This document shows positions 1 through 7,072 of a stretch of DNA of 18,011 bases, in pieces; position 1 is the stretch's first letter, and each line of letters starts with the position of its first letter. The position numbers were made by a program, and so were the translations under genes. The notes under the pieces were generated by a model. It did no database searches, was not told the DNA's origin, and worked only from the letters and a program-made list of their open reading frames with translations. The stretch is from a bacterium (GTDB lineage Bacteria; Muiribacteriota; Ozemobacteria; Ozemobacterales; Ozemobacteraceae), in assembly GCA_016192885.1 (NCBI GenBank), contig JACPTH010000230.1, forward strand, positions 1 to 18,011. The letters run 5' to 3'.

Positions 1-650
1 AGAGTTATTTTCCGGATGTCAAAATACGCGGAATTCATGCGTATCTTGGAGAAACTTTTAAACCGTTACCCGCCGTGAAGAAAATTAATTGGCCCAACTG
101 GGAGTTACAGGAATGTAAACCTTTGCATGTCGATTTGAACTCCGAATTGCTACAGCTTATAGAAACTTGTCGAAAAAAAATTCAAGCAAGGAAAAAAGGG
201 CTCTTCCAAGAGGGATATGCCCCCTGTTCGGAATGTGGCGCCATTTTGGTCTCAGCGGGGGAGAGTTTCTGCTCGGTTTGTCTGTATCGCCATGAACGAG
301 ATAGGTTGTCTCGAATTAGAACGTTTTTAGATGAAACCCCTTGGTTATCGTTTTCTGAATTGCAAAATCTCGTTCCGGAAGCAAGTAAAATTGAATGGGA
401 TTTAATTCGCGGAGAACTTTTATCGGATACCCGAAATAGAATTCGAATTTTGAATGATTCTTTTAATGAGCCTGGTACCGAAGAAATTTTTTCTGAGATC
501 AGAAAAGAGATCATTAGGGCGTTGATTATTAAAACGGGTCTTTCCCCTGATAAGATAGACCTAAATGAATGCATGCCTTTAGAATTTCTTGAGCCGGAAT
601 GGGTTAAAATTTTGAACCGCTTCCGAGAAGATAAATGCTCGTCAGTTTAG
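1..650 (+). CDS. DUF721 (DciA-like) zinc-ribbon protein, 5' end outside the window
   Basis: The reading frame is open from the window edge, so this is the C-terminal part of a longer protein. The in-frame GTG at 75 is probably internal, because residues just before it (SYFPDVKIRGIHAYLGE) resemble the end of a DUF721 domain. A zinc ribbon follows: CSEC at about 227-238 and CSVC at about 269-280. After it comes a charged helical region with the motif PWLSFSEL. DUF721 genes commonly sit between recF and gyrB, and DciA is known to load the replicative helicase; that role here is inference. The 3' end overlaps the next gene by 16 bases, which suggests translational coupling. Family assignment rests on context plus the zinc ribbon, not on a full domain match. 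Confidence 0.6.
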   Translation, partial: SYFPDVKIRGIHAYLGETFKPLPAVKKINWPNWELQECKPLHVDLNSELLQLIETCRKKIQARKKGLFQEGYAPCSECGAILVSAGESFCSVCLYRHERDRLSRIRTFLDETPWLSFSELQNLVPEASKIEWDLIRGELLSDTRNRIRILNDSFNEPGTEEIFSEIRKEIIRALIIKTGLSPDKIDLNECMPLEFLEPEWVKILNRFREDKCSSV

Positions 651-913
651 GAAAAAACGAGTTTATAGACATCAATCAGGTTGTCGCAATTTTTAATTTT
701 GAGGCAATTGAATTTGAGAATAGAAAACCTTCAAAGAAAGCCCTAGGGCTTTCAAAAATCAGATCGGTAATTCTTACGCGCGATAACAAATTGTTGGGTT
801 CAACTTTTTCGGCTGAGGTTCTTGCATCCAGAAGCTACCGAAAAATTTTTTCAAAGGTTTTTTTTTCTCGCGAATCAAAAAAATTATGTAGGCGAAAGAA
901 ACTCCATGGTTAA
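635..913 (+). CDS. RemB/YaaB-like DUF370 regulator
   Basis: A 92-residue protein starting MLVSLGKNEFIDINQVVAIF, which matches the start of the RemA/RemB (DUF370) family: a short strand, then a conserved VVAIFNFE segment, and later a basic SVILTRDNKLLGSTFS segment like the conserved second half. In Bacillus subtilis the paralogue yaaB (remB) lies between recF and gyrB, the same place as here, and the RemA/RemB proteins activate biofilm-matrix genes as DNA-binding oligomers. The start ATG lies inside the end of the upstream gene, with a GAGAAG ribosome-binding stretch about 5 bases before it; gyrB starts 12 bases downstream. The C-terminus is lysine- and arginine-rich. Whether it controls matrix genes in a diderm host is unknown. 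Confidence 0.75.
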   Translation: MLVSLGKNEFIDINQVVAIFNFEAIEFENRKPSKKALGLSKIRSVILTRDNKLLGSTFSAEVLASRSYRKIFSKVFFSRESKKLCRRKKLHG

Positions 914-925
914 AAGGTTAGGTTC

Positions 926-2944
926 ATGAATAATTTTTCAAACGATCATAATTCCTCGGTGGTGATGGAAATAGAAAACCCTTCCAAAAATGGAAATGGC
1001 CAAAATGGGAATGGCAAGCAATTTGTTGAAAATGGCGAATATTCCGCGAAGAACATTCAAGTTCTCGAAGGATTAGAGGCTGTTCGAAAGCGGCCCGCGA
1101 TGTATATCGGCGGAACGGGCATTGACGGGTTGCACCATCTGGTTTACGAAGTTGTTGATAATAGTATTGATGAGGCATTGGCAGGGTATGCTACCGTTGT
1201 TAACGTAACTTTTCATGATGACGGATCGGTTTCAATATTAGATGACGGAAGAGGTATTCCGGTCGATATTCATGAGAAAAGCGGGAAGCCTGCTCTGGAA
1301 GTTCTTTTAACGATACTTCATTCAGGGGGAAAGTTCGATAAAAAGAGCTACAAGTATAGCGGAGGGCTTCACGGCGTCGGGATTTCCGTGGTGAATGCTC
1401 TTTCCGAATGGCTGGATGTCGTTGTGTGGAGAGACGGCTCAACTTTCCAGCAATCTTTTCGGCGCGGAGCCCCGGTTTCTCAAATGTCTGTCACTCAAGG
1501 GGCGGACCGCCAAGGCACCAAAGTACAATTCTTACCCGATCGCGAAATTTTTCCCGATATCGAGTTTAATTTTGACGTTCTGGCCAAAAGGTTACGGGAA
1601 TTGGCCTTTCTTAACCCGGGTTTAAAAATCGTAATACGTCAGAAAAAAACTCAAAAGTGCCATTTGTTTGAGTATAAAGGCGGAATTGCGAGTTTCGTTG
1701 ATTACTTGAACGAAACAAAATCCCCTTTATTTAAAGACGTGATTTTCTTTAAAAGGGAACGCGAGGGAGTTGAAGTCGAGGTCGCTCTTTCCTACAACGA
1801 TGGATATAACGAGCAATTTTACTCTTTTGTAAACAACATAAACACCGTCGATGGTGGGACGCACGTCATAGGTTTTCGATCCGCGATTACGAAAGTATTT
1901 AACGATTATATTAAGAAAGATCCGTCAGTTCTAGGCAAGGAGAAAGGGAAAGAGGTGAAATTTTCCACGGACGACGTTCGAGAAGGTCTAATTGGAGTTC
2001 TCTCGATTAAAGTTCCCGAACCTCAATTTGAAGGGCAAACCAAAGGGAAATTGGGGAACCCTGAAGTACGCGGAATAGTTGACTCAGTTGTCACCGAAAT
2101 CCTAACGGACTTTTTGGAAAAAAACCCGCTTGTCGCGCGTAATGTTCTTGATAAAGCTCTTAATTCAATGCGGGCCAGAATTGCGGCGCAAAAGGCGCGC
2201 GAATTGACTCGGCGGAAAAATGCGCTTGAAGATTGGTCAACCCTTCCCGGAAAGTTGGCCGATTGCTCCGAAAAAGACCCGTCTTTATGCGAGCTTTTTG
2301 TTGTGGAAGGTGATTCCGCCGGCGGTTCCGCGAAGCAGGGAAGGGATAGAAACACGCAAGCAATTCTTCCCCTTCGAGGAAAGATCCTTAATGTTGAAAA
2401 AACCCGGCTTGAAAGAGTCTTCGCGAATGAATCCATTCAAACGCTGGTAATGGCAATGGGAACCGGAATCGGAAAAGACGACTTTGATATTTCCAGGGCC
2501 AGATACCATAAATTAATTATCATGACTGATGCGGATGTTGACGGTTCGCATATTCGAACTCTTCTTTTAACGTTTTTTTACCGATATATGCCCGCTCTTA
2601 TTGAAAAAGGGTATTTATACATTGCCCAGCCGCCTTTGTACAAGATCAAGAAAGGCAAATCCGAACAATATGCGTTTTCTGAAGACCAAATGAAAACGGT
2701 TCTTGAGTCCTTCGGAGGCAGCGAAGGGGTGGGGATTCAAAGATATAAAGGTTTAGGCGAGATGAACCCCGATCAACTTTGGGAAACAACTATGAATCCA
2801 AGCACCCGAGTGATAAAGAAAGTATGCGCCGTTGACCTTCCGGAAGTTGATCATATTTTTTCATTACTAATGGGTGACGCGGTTGAACCTCGCCGAGAAT
2901 TTATCGTTCAATACGCAAAATCCGTCAAAAACTTAGATATTTGA
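926..2944 (+). CDS. gyrB: DNA gyrase subunit B
   Basis: ATPase and TOPRIM subunit of DNA gyrase, which introduces negative supercoils with GyrA. Length is 672 residues, the short GyrB type without the extra C-terminal insertion of the E. coli protein. Visible motifs in order: VVDNSIDEA (ATP and Mg binding), DDGRGIPV, GGLHGVG (ATP lid), QTKGKLG (transducer lysine loop), EGDSAGGSA and DADVDGSHI (TOPRIM catalytic acidic residues), and the GyrB-type ending RYKGLGEMNPDQLW. The first 38 residues are a poorly conserved Asn/Gly-rich extension. The ATG at 926 is preceded by AAAGG with about 9 bases of spacing; an internal ATG at 965 is a weaker alternative. gyrA follows 34 bases downstream, so the two are almost certainly cotranscribed. 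Confidence 0.97.
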   Translation: MNNFSNDHNSSVVMEIENPSKNGNGQNGNGKQFVENGEYSAKNIQVLEGLEAVRKRPAMYIGGTGIDGLHHLVYEVVDNSIDEALAGYATVVNVTFHDDGSVSILDDGRGIPVDIHEKSGKPALEVLLTILHSGGKFDKKSYKYSGGLHGVGISVVNALSEWLDVVVWRDGSTFQQSFRRGAPVSQMSVTQGADRQGTKVQFLPDREIFPDIEFNFDVLAKRLRELAFLNPGLKIVIRQKKTQKCHLFEYKGGIASFVDYLNETKSPLFKDVIFFKREREGVEVEVALSYNDGYNEQFYSFVNNINTVDGGTHVIGFRSAITKVFNDYIKKDPSVLGKEKGKEVKFSTDDVREGLIGVLSIKVPEPQFEGQTKGKLGNPEVRGIVDSVVTEILTDFLEKNPLVARNVLDKALNSMRARIAAQKARELTRRKNALEDWSTLPGKLADCSEKDPSLCELFVVEGDSAGGSAKQGRDRNTQAILPLRGKILNVEKTRLERVFANESIQTLVMAMGTGIGKDDFDISRARYHKLIIMTDADVDGSHIRTLLLTFFYRYMPALIEKGYLYIAQPPLYKIKKGKSEQYAFSEDQMKTVLESFGGSEGVGIQRYKGLGEMNPDQLWETTMNPSTRVIKKVCAVDLPEVDHIFSLLMGDAVEPRREFIVQYAKSVKNLDI

Positions 2945-2978
2945 TTTCTCCAATAATTTTTCCTAAGGAAATTTCCCA

Positions 2979-5630
2979 ATGGACATGAATCCCACCGAAC
3001 CTAATCAACCTCCTCTTCCTCCACCAACCCCACCGTCGCGTATTTCCCCAATCAACATTGAGGCGGAAATGAAGGAGGCTTACATAGATTATGCGATGAG
3101 CGTCATAATTGGTAGGGCGCTTCCGGATGTTTGTGACGGCTTAAAACCCGTCCATCGCCGAATTCTCTACGCAATGTACGACCAAGGTTTTACCAGCAAG
3201 AAACCTCATGTAAAATGCGCCAGAACCGTCGGTGAAGTTCTTGGAAAATACCATCCGCATGGTGATGCCGCAGTCTACGATACTATGGTTCGGATGGCTC
3301 AGGAGTTTACTCTTAGATATCCTCTAATTGATGGGCATGGAAATTTCGGTTCGATAGATGGCGATTCTCCCGCCGCCATGAGATATACCGAAGCCCGTTT
3401 ATCCAGTCTTGCGGAAGAAATGTTGAAAGATCTTGAGATGGAAACCGTGGACTGGGTTCCGAATTTTGACGAATCGCTCATGGAACCAAAAGTTCTGCCA
3501 TGCAAGTTTCCGAACCTTTTGGTTAATGGTTCCTCTGGTATTGCCGTCGCCATGGCGACGAACATTCCTCCCCACCATCTTGGAGAAATAATTTCCGGAG
3601 TTCTTAAAGTAATTGAAAACCCGGAAGTAAGCATTGAGGAAATCATGAATGAAGTCCCCGGCCCTGATTTCCCTACCGGCGGAATCATAATGGGCCGCGA
3701 AGGGATCGATTCAGCTTATCGTACGGGGCGCGGTAGCATCGTGGTAAAAGCTTGTACAAAAATTGAAACATTTGGGAAGGGACGCGATCGAATTGTCGTA
3801 ACCGAGCTTCCCTATCAAGTAAATAAAGCAAAGCTTATCATTCAAATTGCCGACTTGGTCAAGGAAAAAAAGATAGACGGTATAACCGACCTTCGAGATG
3901 AATCCAACCGCGAAGGAATGCGAGTTTGCATTGAGCTTCGTAAAGGGGTGAACACCGAGGTCATTTTAAATCAACTATTTCAACGAACTCCGATGCGATC
4001 CTCGTTTGGGGTCATAATGTTGGTTTTAGTTGATAGCCGCCCTCGGGTTTTAGATTTGAAGAGCTTAATGGTTCATTACGCTGACCATTGTAGAAATATT
4101 ATTAGACGGCGAACTTCCTTTCAATTAAAAAAGGCGGAAGAACGATCCCATATTTTAGAGGGTTTGACCATCGCTCTTGATCATTTAGATGCTGTTATTA
4201 TTATGATCCGAGAAGCTAAAAGCCCGGCGGAGGCAAAAGGTTCTCTTGTCGCTAACTTTATGCTTTCCGAAATTCAGGCCCAAGCTATTCTTGATATGCG
4301 TTTGCAAAGGTTAACCGGCCTTGAACGCGAGAAGATCGTCCAAGAATATCATGAATCGTTGGCTTTGATAGCCCGCTTAAAGGATATTTTGGCATCAGAC
4401 TTAAAGATTCGCGAAATTGTTAGAGGAGAGTTGCTTGAAATAAAAGAAAAATTTTCCGATGAACGACGAACCCAGATTAGCGAATTTGGGGTTGAGCAAC
4501 TTGATGCTGAAGACCTTATGCAGGAAACCGACATTCTTATTACGGTTACTCAAAATGGATATATTAAAAGGGTTTTGCCAGACGTTTTTCGGCAGCAAAA
4601 GCGCGGAACCAAGGGAAGTTTTGGAATGGGAGTGAAAGAAGATGACGTCATAGAACATGTGTTCTTGGCTTCGACTCATTCTTTCCTTTTAGTATTTACA
4701 TCTTGCGGTAGAGTTCATTGGATAAAAGGTTATAAGATTCCTGAAGGGGGAAAGCAAGCTTCCGGAAGAGCGATAGTTAATCTATTGAATCTTTCCGAAA
4801 ATGAGAAAATTACCGCTTTTCTGCCGATAAGAACGTTTGATTCTGAAAGAAAAGTCTTGATGGCTACAAAAAAGGGAATTGTTAAAACGGTTGAACTATC
4901 ATCGTTTTCAAGACCTAGTTCGAAAAGTATTAAAGCAATAAAACTTGACGAAGGGGATGAACTTGTCGCCGTTAAAACAATTAGAGGAGGCGAACACGTT
5001 GTTATCGCCACAAGGAAGGGGTTTGCCCTTCGCTTTCCCGAAAGCTTGATTCGAGTTATGGGGCGTTCAGCTCATGGAGTAAAAGGTATAAGGTTCCGCG
5101 ATGACGATGACGTGGTGATCGGAATGGAAGTTTTTTCGCCATCGACAAAACCTTTACCACAGCCTTCTCAAATTGTTATTCCTCCTCCTTCGGAAACAAC
5201 CCAAATCCCTGCGCCTCCGGAATCGGAACCGGAGTTGGAAGACGAGGAAATTGAAAAAGAAGAAGGGGTCGAAGAAGTTCCGCCGGTTCCTTACATTCAA
5301 TTTGATGGGGTGCTTCTTACGGTGACTGAATGCGGGTTCGGAAGGCAAACTGACGTTAACAAGTATCGTGTTACCGGTCGAGGTGGGAAAGGCGTAAAAA
5401 ATATGGGTTCCTGGGAAAAAACAGGAGATGTTATTGCCATTAAGCGAATGTTTGAAGACGATGAATTGGTAATGATAACTAGAAGCGGCAAGGTTGTTAG
5501 AGTTGATTCCGGAACCATTAGAACGACTTTAAGCCGTAGGGCTTCTGGAGTAAAGCTTATTTCATTATCCGAAAACGACAGCCTTATTTCAGTCGCTAGA
5601 ATCCCGGCGAGCGAGGAAAAAGTAGACTGA
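2979..5630 (+). CDS. gyrA: DNA gyrase subunit A
   Basis: DNA-cleaving subunit of gyrase, 883 residues. The catalytic tyrosine is Tyr136 in AAMRYTEARL. The quinolone-determining region reads GKYHPHGDAAVYD, with Ala97 where E. coli has Ser83 and Asp101 at the Asp87 position. The C-terminal beta-pinwheel starts with a variant GyrA box, QKRGTKG, at residues 540-546 (consensus QRRGGKG); this box is what distinguishes gyrase from topoisomerase IV. Two low-complexity parts are unusual: a proline-rich N-terminus (residues 5-20) and a Pro/Glu-rich stretch of about 50 residues (roughly 720-770) inserted between pinwheel blades. AAGGA lies 9 bases before the ATG at 2979; a second ATG two codons later is also possible. 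No paralogous parC/parE is present in the window. Confidence 0.97.
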   Translation: MDMNPTEPNQPPLPPPTPPSRISPINIEAEMKEAYIDYAMSVIIGRALPDVCDGLKPVHRRILYAMYDQGFTSKKPHVKCARTVGEVLGKYHPHGDAAVYDTMVRMAQEFTLRYPLIDGHGNFGSIDGDSPAAMRYTEARLSSLAEEMLKDLEMETVDWVPNFDESLMEPKVLPCKFPNLLVNGSSGIAVAMATNIPPHHLGEIISGVLKVIENPEVSIEEIMNEVPGPDFPTGGIIMGREGIDSAYRTGRGSIVVKACTKIETFGKGRDRIVVTELPYQVNKAKLIIQIADLVKEKKIDGITDLRDESNREGMRVCIELRKGVNTEVILNQLFQRTPMRSSFGVIMLVLVDSRPRVLDLKSLMVHYADHCRNIIRRRTSFQLKKAEERSHILEGLTIALDHLDAVIIMIREAKSPAEAKGSLVANFMLSEIQAQAILDMRLQRLTGLEREKIVQEYHESLALIARLKDILASDLKIREIVRGELLEIKEKFSDERRTQISEFGVEQLDAEDLMQETDILITVTQNGYIKRVLPDVFRQQKRGTKGSFGMGVKEDDVIEHVFLASTHSFLLVFTSCGRVHWIKGYKIPEGGKQASGRAIVNLLNLSENEKITAFLPIRTFDSERKVLMATKKGIVKTVELSSFSRPSSKSIKAIKLDEGDELVAVKTIRGGEHVVIATRKGFALRFPESLIRVMGRSAHGVKGIRFRDDDDVVIGMEVFSPSTKPLPQPSQIVIPPPSETTQIPAPPESEPELEDEEIEKEEGVEEVPPVPYIQFDGVLLTVTECGFGRQTDVNKYRVTGRGGKGVKNMGSWEKTGDVIAIKRMFEDDELVMITRSGKVVRVDSGTIRTTLSRRASGVKLISLSENDSLISVARIPASEEKVD

Positions 5631-5650
5631 CGCGTTATTATACCGAACAC

Positions 5651-5665
5651 ACGAAATTATTTCGT
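5651..5665 (+). terminator. Weak AT-rich hairpin after gyrA
   Basis: Inverted repeat ACGAAAT-t-ATTTCGT beginning 20 bases after the gyrA stop codon, followed shortly by TTTT. It may end the gyrB-gyrA transcript, but the stem is short and AT-rich and the T-tract is poor, so this is tentative. Confidence 0.3.
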
Positions 5666-5676
5666 ATGGTTTTCTC

Positions 5677-5700
5677 GTAGGGGCTTGATTCATCAAGCCC
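5677..5700. repeat. REP-like GTAG palindrome, copy 1
   Basis: A GTAG tetranucleotide at 5677-5680 directly abuts a perfect 9-bp inverted repeat (GGGCTTGAT / ATCAAGCCC, two-base centre). GTAG at the foot of a hairpin is the layout of REP elements mobilised by RAYT (REP-associated tyrosine) transposases. A second copy of the same layout lies at 6093-6114. No RAYT gene is in the window. It could also act as a terminator or mRNA 3'-end stabiliser. Confidence 0.55.
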
Positions 5701-5738
5701 GGTGAGGCGCATGAGTTAAATATGATTGGTGTTATTTA

Positions 5739-6080
5739 ATGCCAAACGAGCAGGCGATTCCCAAGAAAAAGCGAATTCGTTTCTCCAGTGAAATCATGTT
5801 TATTGTATCTGTGGTTTTTTGCGTTTGCCTATCCGTAATTTACTTGTCACGATACAATGCCGTTCAAAACCTTTTAAATAAAGAATCGGAGCTTGCAAAG
5901 CAGATTGATGAATTGGAAAGAGAAAATAGAAAGTTAAAAAAAGACCTTCAGCTTTTATCAACTCCGGAAGGTATTGAGCGGTTGGCGCGCGAACGTTTGG
6001 GGCTGGTAAAGCCTGATGAAATCGTAGTTATTCCGATTTCGACCCCTTCAAATCCGGCGATTTTCGGGGAGAAACGCTAA
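5739..6080 (+). CDS. FtsB/DivIC-family cell division protein
   Basis: Small bitopic membrane protein of 113 residues with the FtsB/DivIC (septum formation initiator) plan: a basic cytoplasmic N-terminus (residues 1-17), one membrane span (about 19-39), a coiled coil (about 42-76, rich in Leu/Glu/Lys), then the family signature PEGIERLARERLGLVKPDEIVVI (read from about 80, here split by position rather than quoted as motif). In the divisome this family forms a periplasmic complex with FtsL and FtsQ. No strong Shine-Dalgarno is visible before the ATG; the nearest is a weak GGTG at about 5728. It stands alone between gyrA and the tRNA cluster, with no eno or other usual neighbour next to it. Confidence 0.85.
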   Translation: MPNEQAIPKKKRIRFSSEIMFIVSVVFCVCLSVIYLSRYNAVQNLLNKESELAKQIDELERENRKLKKDLQLLSTPEGIERLARERLGLVKPDEIVVIPISTPSNPAIFGEKR

Positions 6081-6092
6081 TCGCTCAATTGC

Positions 6093-6114
6093 GTAGGATG
6101 CGGCTTGCCGCATC
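6093..6114. repeat. REP-like GTAG palindrome, copy 2
   Basis: GTAG at 6093-6096 directly abuts a perfect 8-bp inverted repeat (GATGCGGC / GCCGCATC, TT centre), 12 bases after the ftsB-like stop codon. Layout is the same as 5677-5700 but the stem sequence differs, as expected for REP families. It could also serve as a transcription terminator for the gene upstream, although no T-tract follows. Confidence 0.5.
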
Positions 6115-6185
6115 AAACAATCAAATGAGAATTAAACGACCCGCCGTATAACCCCCTTTGAAAAATTGCGATTTTATTAAATCTT

Positions 6186-6218
6186 CTAATTCTTAACCAC
6201 TCTCCAATCATTCTGACT
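6186..6218. repeat. 33-bp direct repeat, copy 1 (left of the RNA cassette)
   Basis: This stretch matches 7185-7217 in 31 of 33 positions by eye. The shared core is CCACTCTCCAATCATTCT. The two copies start 999 bases apart and bracket the five tRNA genes and the SRP RNA gene. Similarity stops sharply on both sides. Function unknown. Confidence 0.8.
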
Positions 6219-6289
6219 AATGGTTACCTATTTTGTCATTTAAAGATAGCATAGTGAGAATTACCGCGGGTTTTACTTATCGCTTGATT

Positions 6290-6318
6290 TTGATATTGGG
6301 CTGTGATAAGTTTTATGT
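6290..6318 (+). promoter_or_regulatory. Possible promoter of the tRNA/SRP RNA cluster
   Basis: TTGATA at 6290-6295, a 17-base spacer, then TTATGT at 6313-6318. The -35 is good but the -10 is weak, and it lies very close to the first tRNA (6328). An overlapping alternative pairs TTGATT (6284-6289) with GATAAG (6305-6310, preceded by an extended TG). A promoter is expected here; which pair is used is uncertain. Confidence 0.3.
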
Positions 6319-6327
6319 GGATTATAC

Positions 6328-6413
6328 GGAGGAATGGCCGAGCGGTCTATGGCACCGGTCTTGAAAACCGGAGATCGAAAGGTCCGTGGGTTCGAATCCT
6401 ACTTCCTCCGCCA
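6328..6413 (+). tRNA. tRNA-Ser (UGA)
   Basis: Acceptor stem GGAGGAA pairs exactly with TTCCTCC (6403-6409); discriminator G and an encoded CCA follow (6411-6413). Anticodon loop CTTGAAA with TGA at 6362-6364 between CCGGT and ACCGG. A long variable arm (GATC-GAAA-GGTC) marks a class II tRNA, as required for serine. It reads UCA and probably UCG. This is the only tRNA of the cluster with a genome-encoded CCA. Confidence 0.95.
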
Positions 6414-6419
6414 AAGTTG

Positions 6420-6510
6420 GGAGAGGTGGCCGAGCTGGCTTAAGGCAACGGTTTGCTAAACCGTCGTAGGGTCATAAGCTCTACCGGGGGTTCGAATCCC
6501 CCCTTCTCCG
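6420..6510 (+). tRNA. tRNA-Ser (GCU)
   Basis: Acceptor stem GGAGAGG pairs with CTTCTCC (6503-6509, one G-T), discriminator G. Anticodon loop TTGCTAA with GCT at 6455-6457 between ACGGT and ACCGT. A long variable arm confirms a serine tRNA; it reads AGC/AGU. No CCA is encoded, so CCA must be added enzymatically. Confidence 0.95.
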
Positions 6511-6519
6511 CCGTCTTTT

Positions 6520-6594
6520 GCGCCTGTAGCTCAGTTTGGATAGAGCATCAGATTGCGGATCTGGTGGCCAGAGGTTCGAGTCCTCTCAGGCGCG
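6520..6594 (+). tRNA. tRNA-Arg (GCG)
   Basis: Acceptor stem GCGCCTG pairs exactly with CAGGCGC (6587-6593), discriminator G. Anticodon loop TTGCGGA with GCG at 6555-6557, stem TCAGA/TCTGG. A short variable loop makes it class I. A after the D-loop GG pair and C at position 35 agree with arginine identity. Most bacteria read CGN with an ACG anticodon edited to inosine by TadA; a G34 form reads only CGC and CGU. No CCA is encoded. Confidence 0.93.
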
Positions 6595-6604
6595 CCGGTT
6601 GTAA

Positions 6605-6697
6605 GGAGAGATGGCTGAGTTGGTCGAAAGCGCTCGACTCGAAATCGAGTAGGCGAGTTGATAGCTTGCCTCGAGAGTTCGAATCTCTCTCTCTCCG
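6605..6697 (+). tRNA. tRNA-Ser (CGA)
   Basis: Acceptor stem GGAGAGA pairs exactly with TCTCTCC (6690-6696), discriminator G. Anticodon loop CTCGAAA with CGA at 6640-6642 between CTCGA and TCGAG. Long variable arm. It reads UCG. No CCA is encoded. Confidence 0.95.
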
Positions 6698-6706
6698 ATT
6701 TTGTTT

Positions 6707-6795
6707 GGAAAGGTGGCTGAGTTGGTCTAAGGCACACGCCTGGAGAGCGTGAGTGGGGGATGACTCCACCGCGGGTTCGAATCCCGCCCTTTCCG
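6707..6795 (+). tRNA. tRNA-Ser (GGA)
   Basis: Acceptor stem GGAAAGG pairs exactly with CCTTTCC (6788-6794), discriminator G. Anticodon loop CTGGAGA with GGA at 6742-6744 between CACGC and GCGTG. Long variable arm. It reads UCC/UCU. No CCA is encoded. SRP RNA begins about 5 bases downstream with no terminator between, so the two are probably cut from one transcript. Confidence 0.95.
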
Positions 6796-6800
6796 TTTTA

Positions 6801-7072
6801 ATCGTGCTAGATGGAGGGCTCGGGGTCCTCTAAAAACCGCAAATCCCCGTGATGGCGGGTTGAATTCCCACCAGCGGGCCTAGGTTGGTGAAACCGGCAG
6901 GTTTTCAAAGTTATGAAAGACGGGTCCCGTACGGCGAAAGTCCGTGAACCCCGCCAGGATCGGAAGGTAGCAACGGTAAACGTTCGCTTTCGGGTGATGC
7001 GGGAGTGCCTGTCCGGAGCAGAGAATGCTTGAGATGGGTTATTGACCAAGGTTCAAAGGTGGGTGCACGATT
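6801..7072 (+). ncRNA. ffs: Signal recognition particle RNA, large form with Alu domain
   Basis: About 270 nt, the size of the B. subtilis scRNA rather than the 4.5S RNA of E. coli. The ends pair: AATCGTGC (6800-6807) with GCACGATT (7065-7072). The 5' part has Alu-domain segments (TGCTAGATGG, ACCGCAAATCC, GGGTTGAATTCC) as in bacterial large SRP RNAs. Domain IV is clear at about 6941-6985: GTCCGTGAACCCCGCCAGG, a GGAA tetraloop (6962-6965), then GGTAGCAACGGTAA; this is where Ffh binds. The RNA scaffolds the SRP that targets membrane proteins to the Sec translocon. dnaX follows 206 bases downstream, the common order in several phyla. Exact ends were set from the terminal pairing. Confidence 0.93.

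Noticed and set aside
6453..6752. Reading frames across the tRNA cluster on both strands
   Set aside because: They cover complete tRNA genes with exact acceptor pairing, so they are artefacts.
6807..7049. An 80-codon - strand frame
   Set aside because: It lies fully within SRP RNA.
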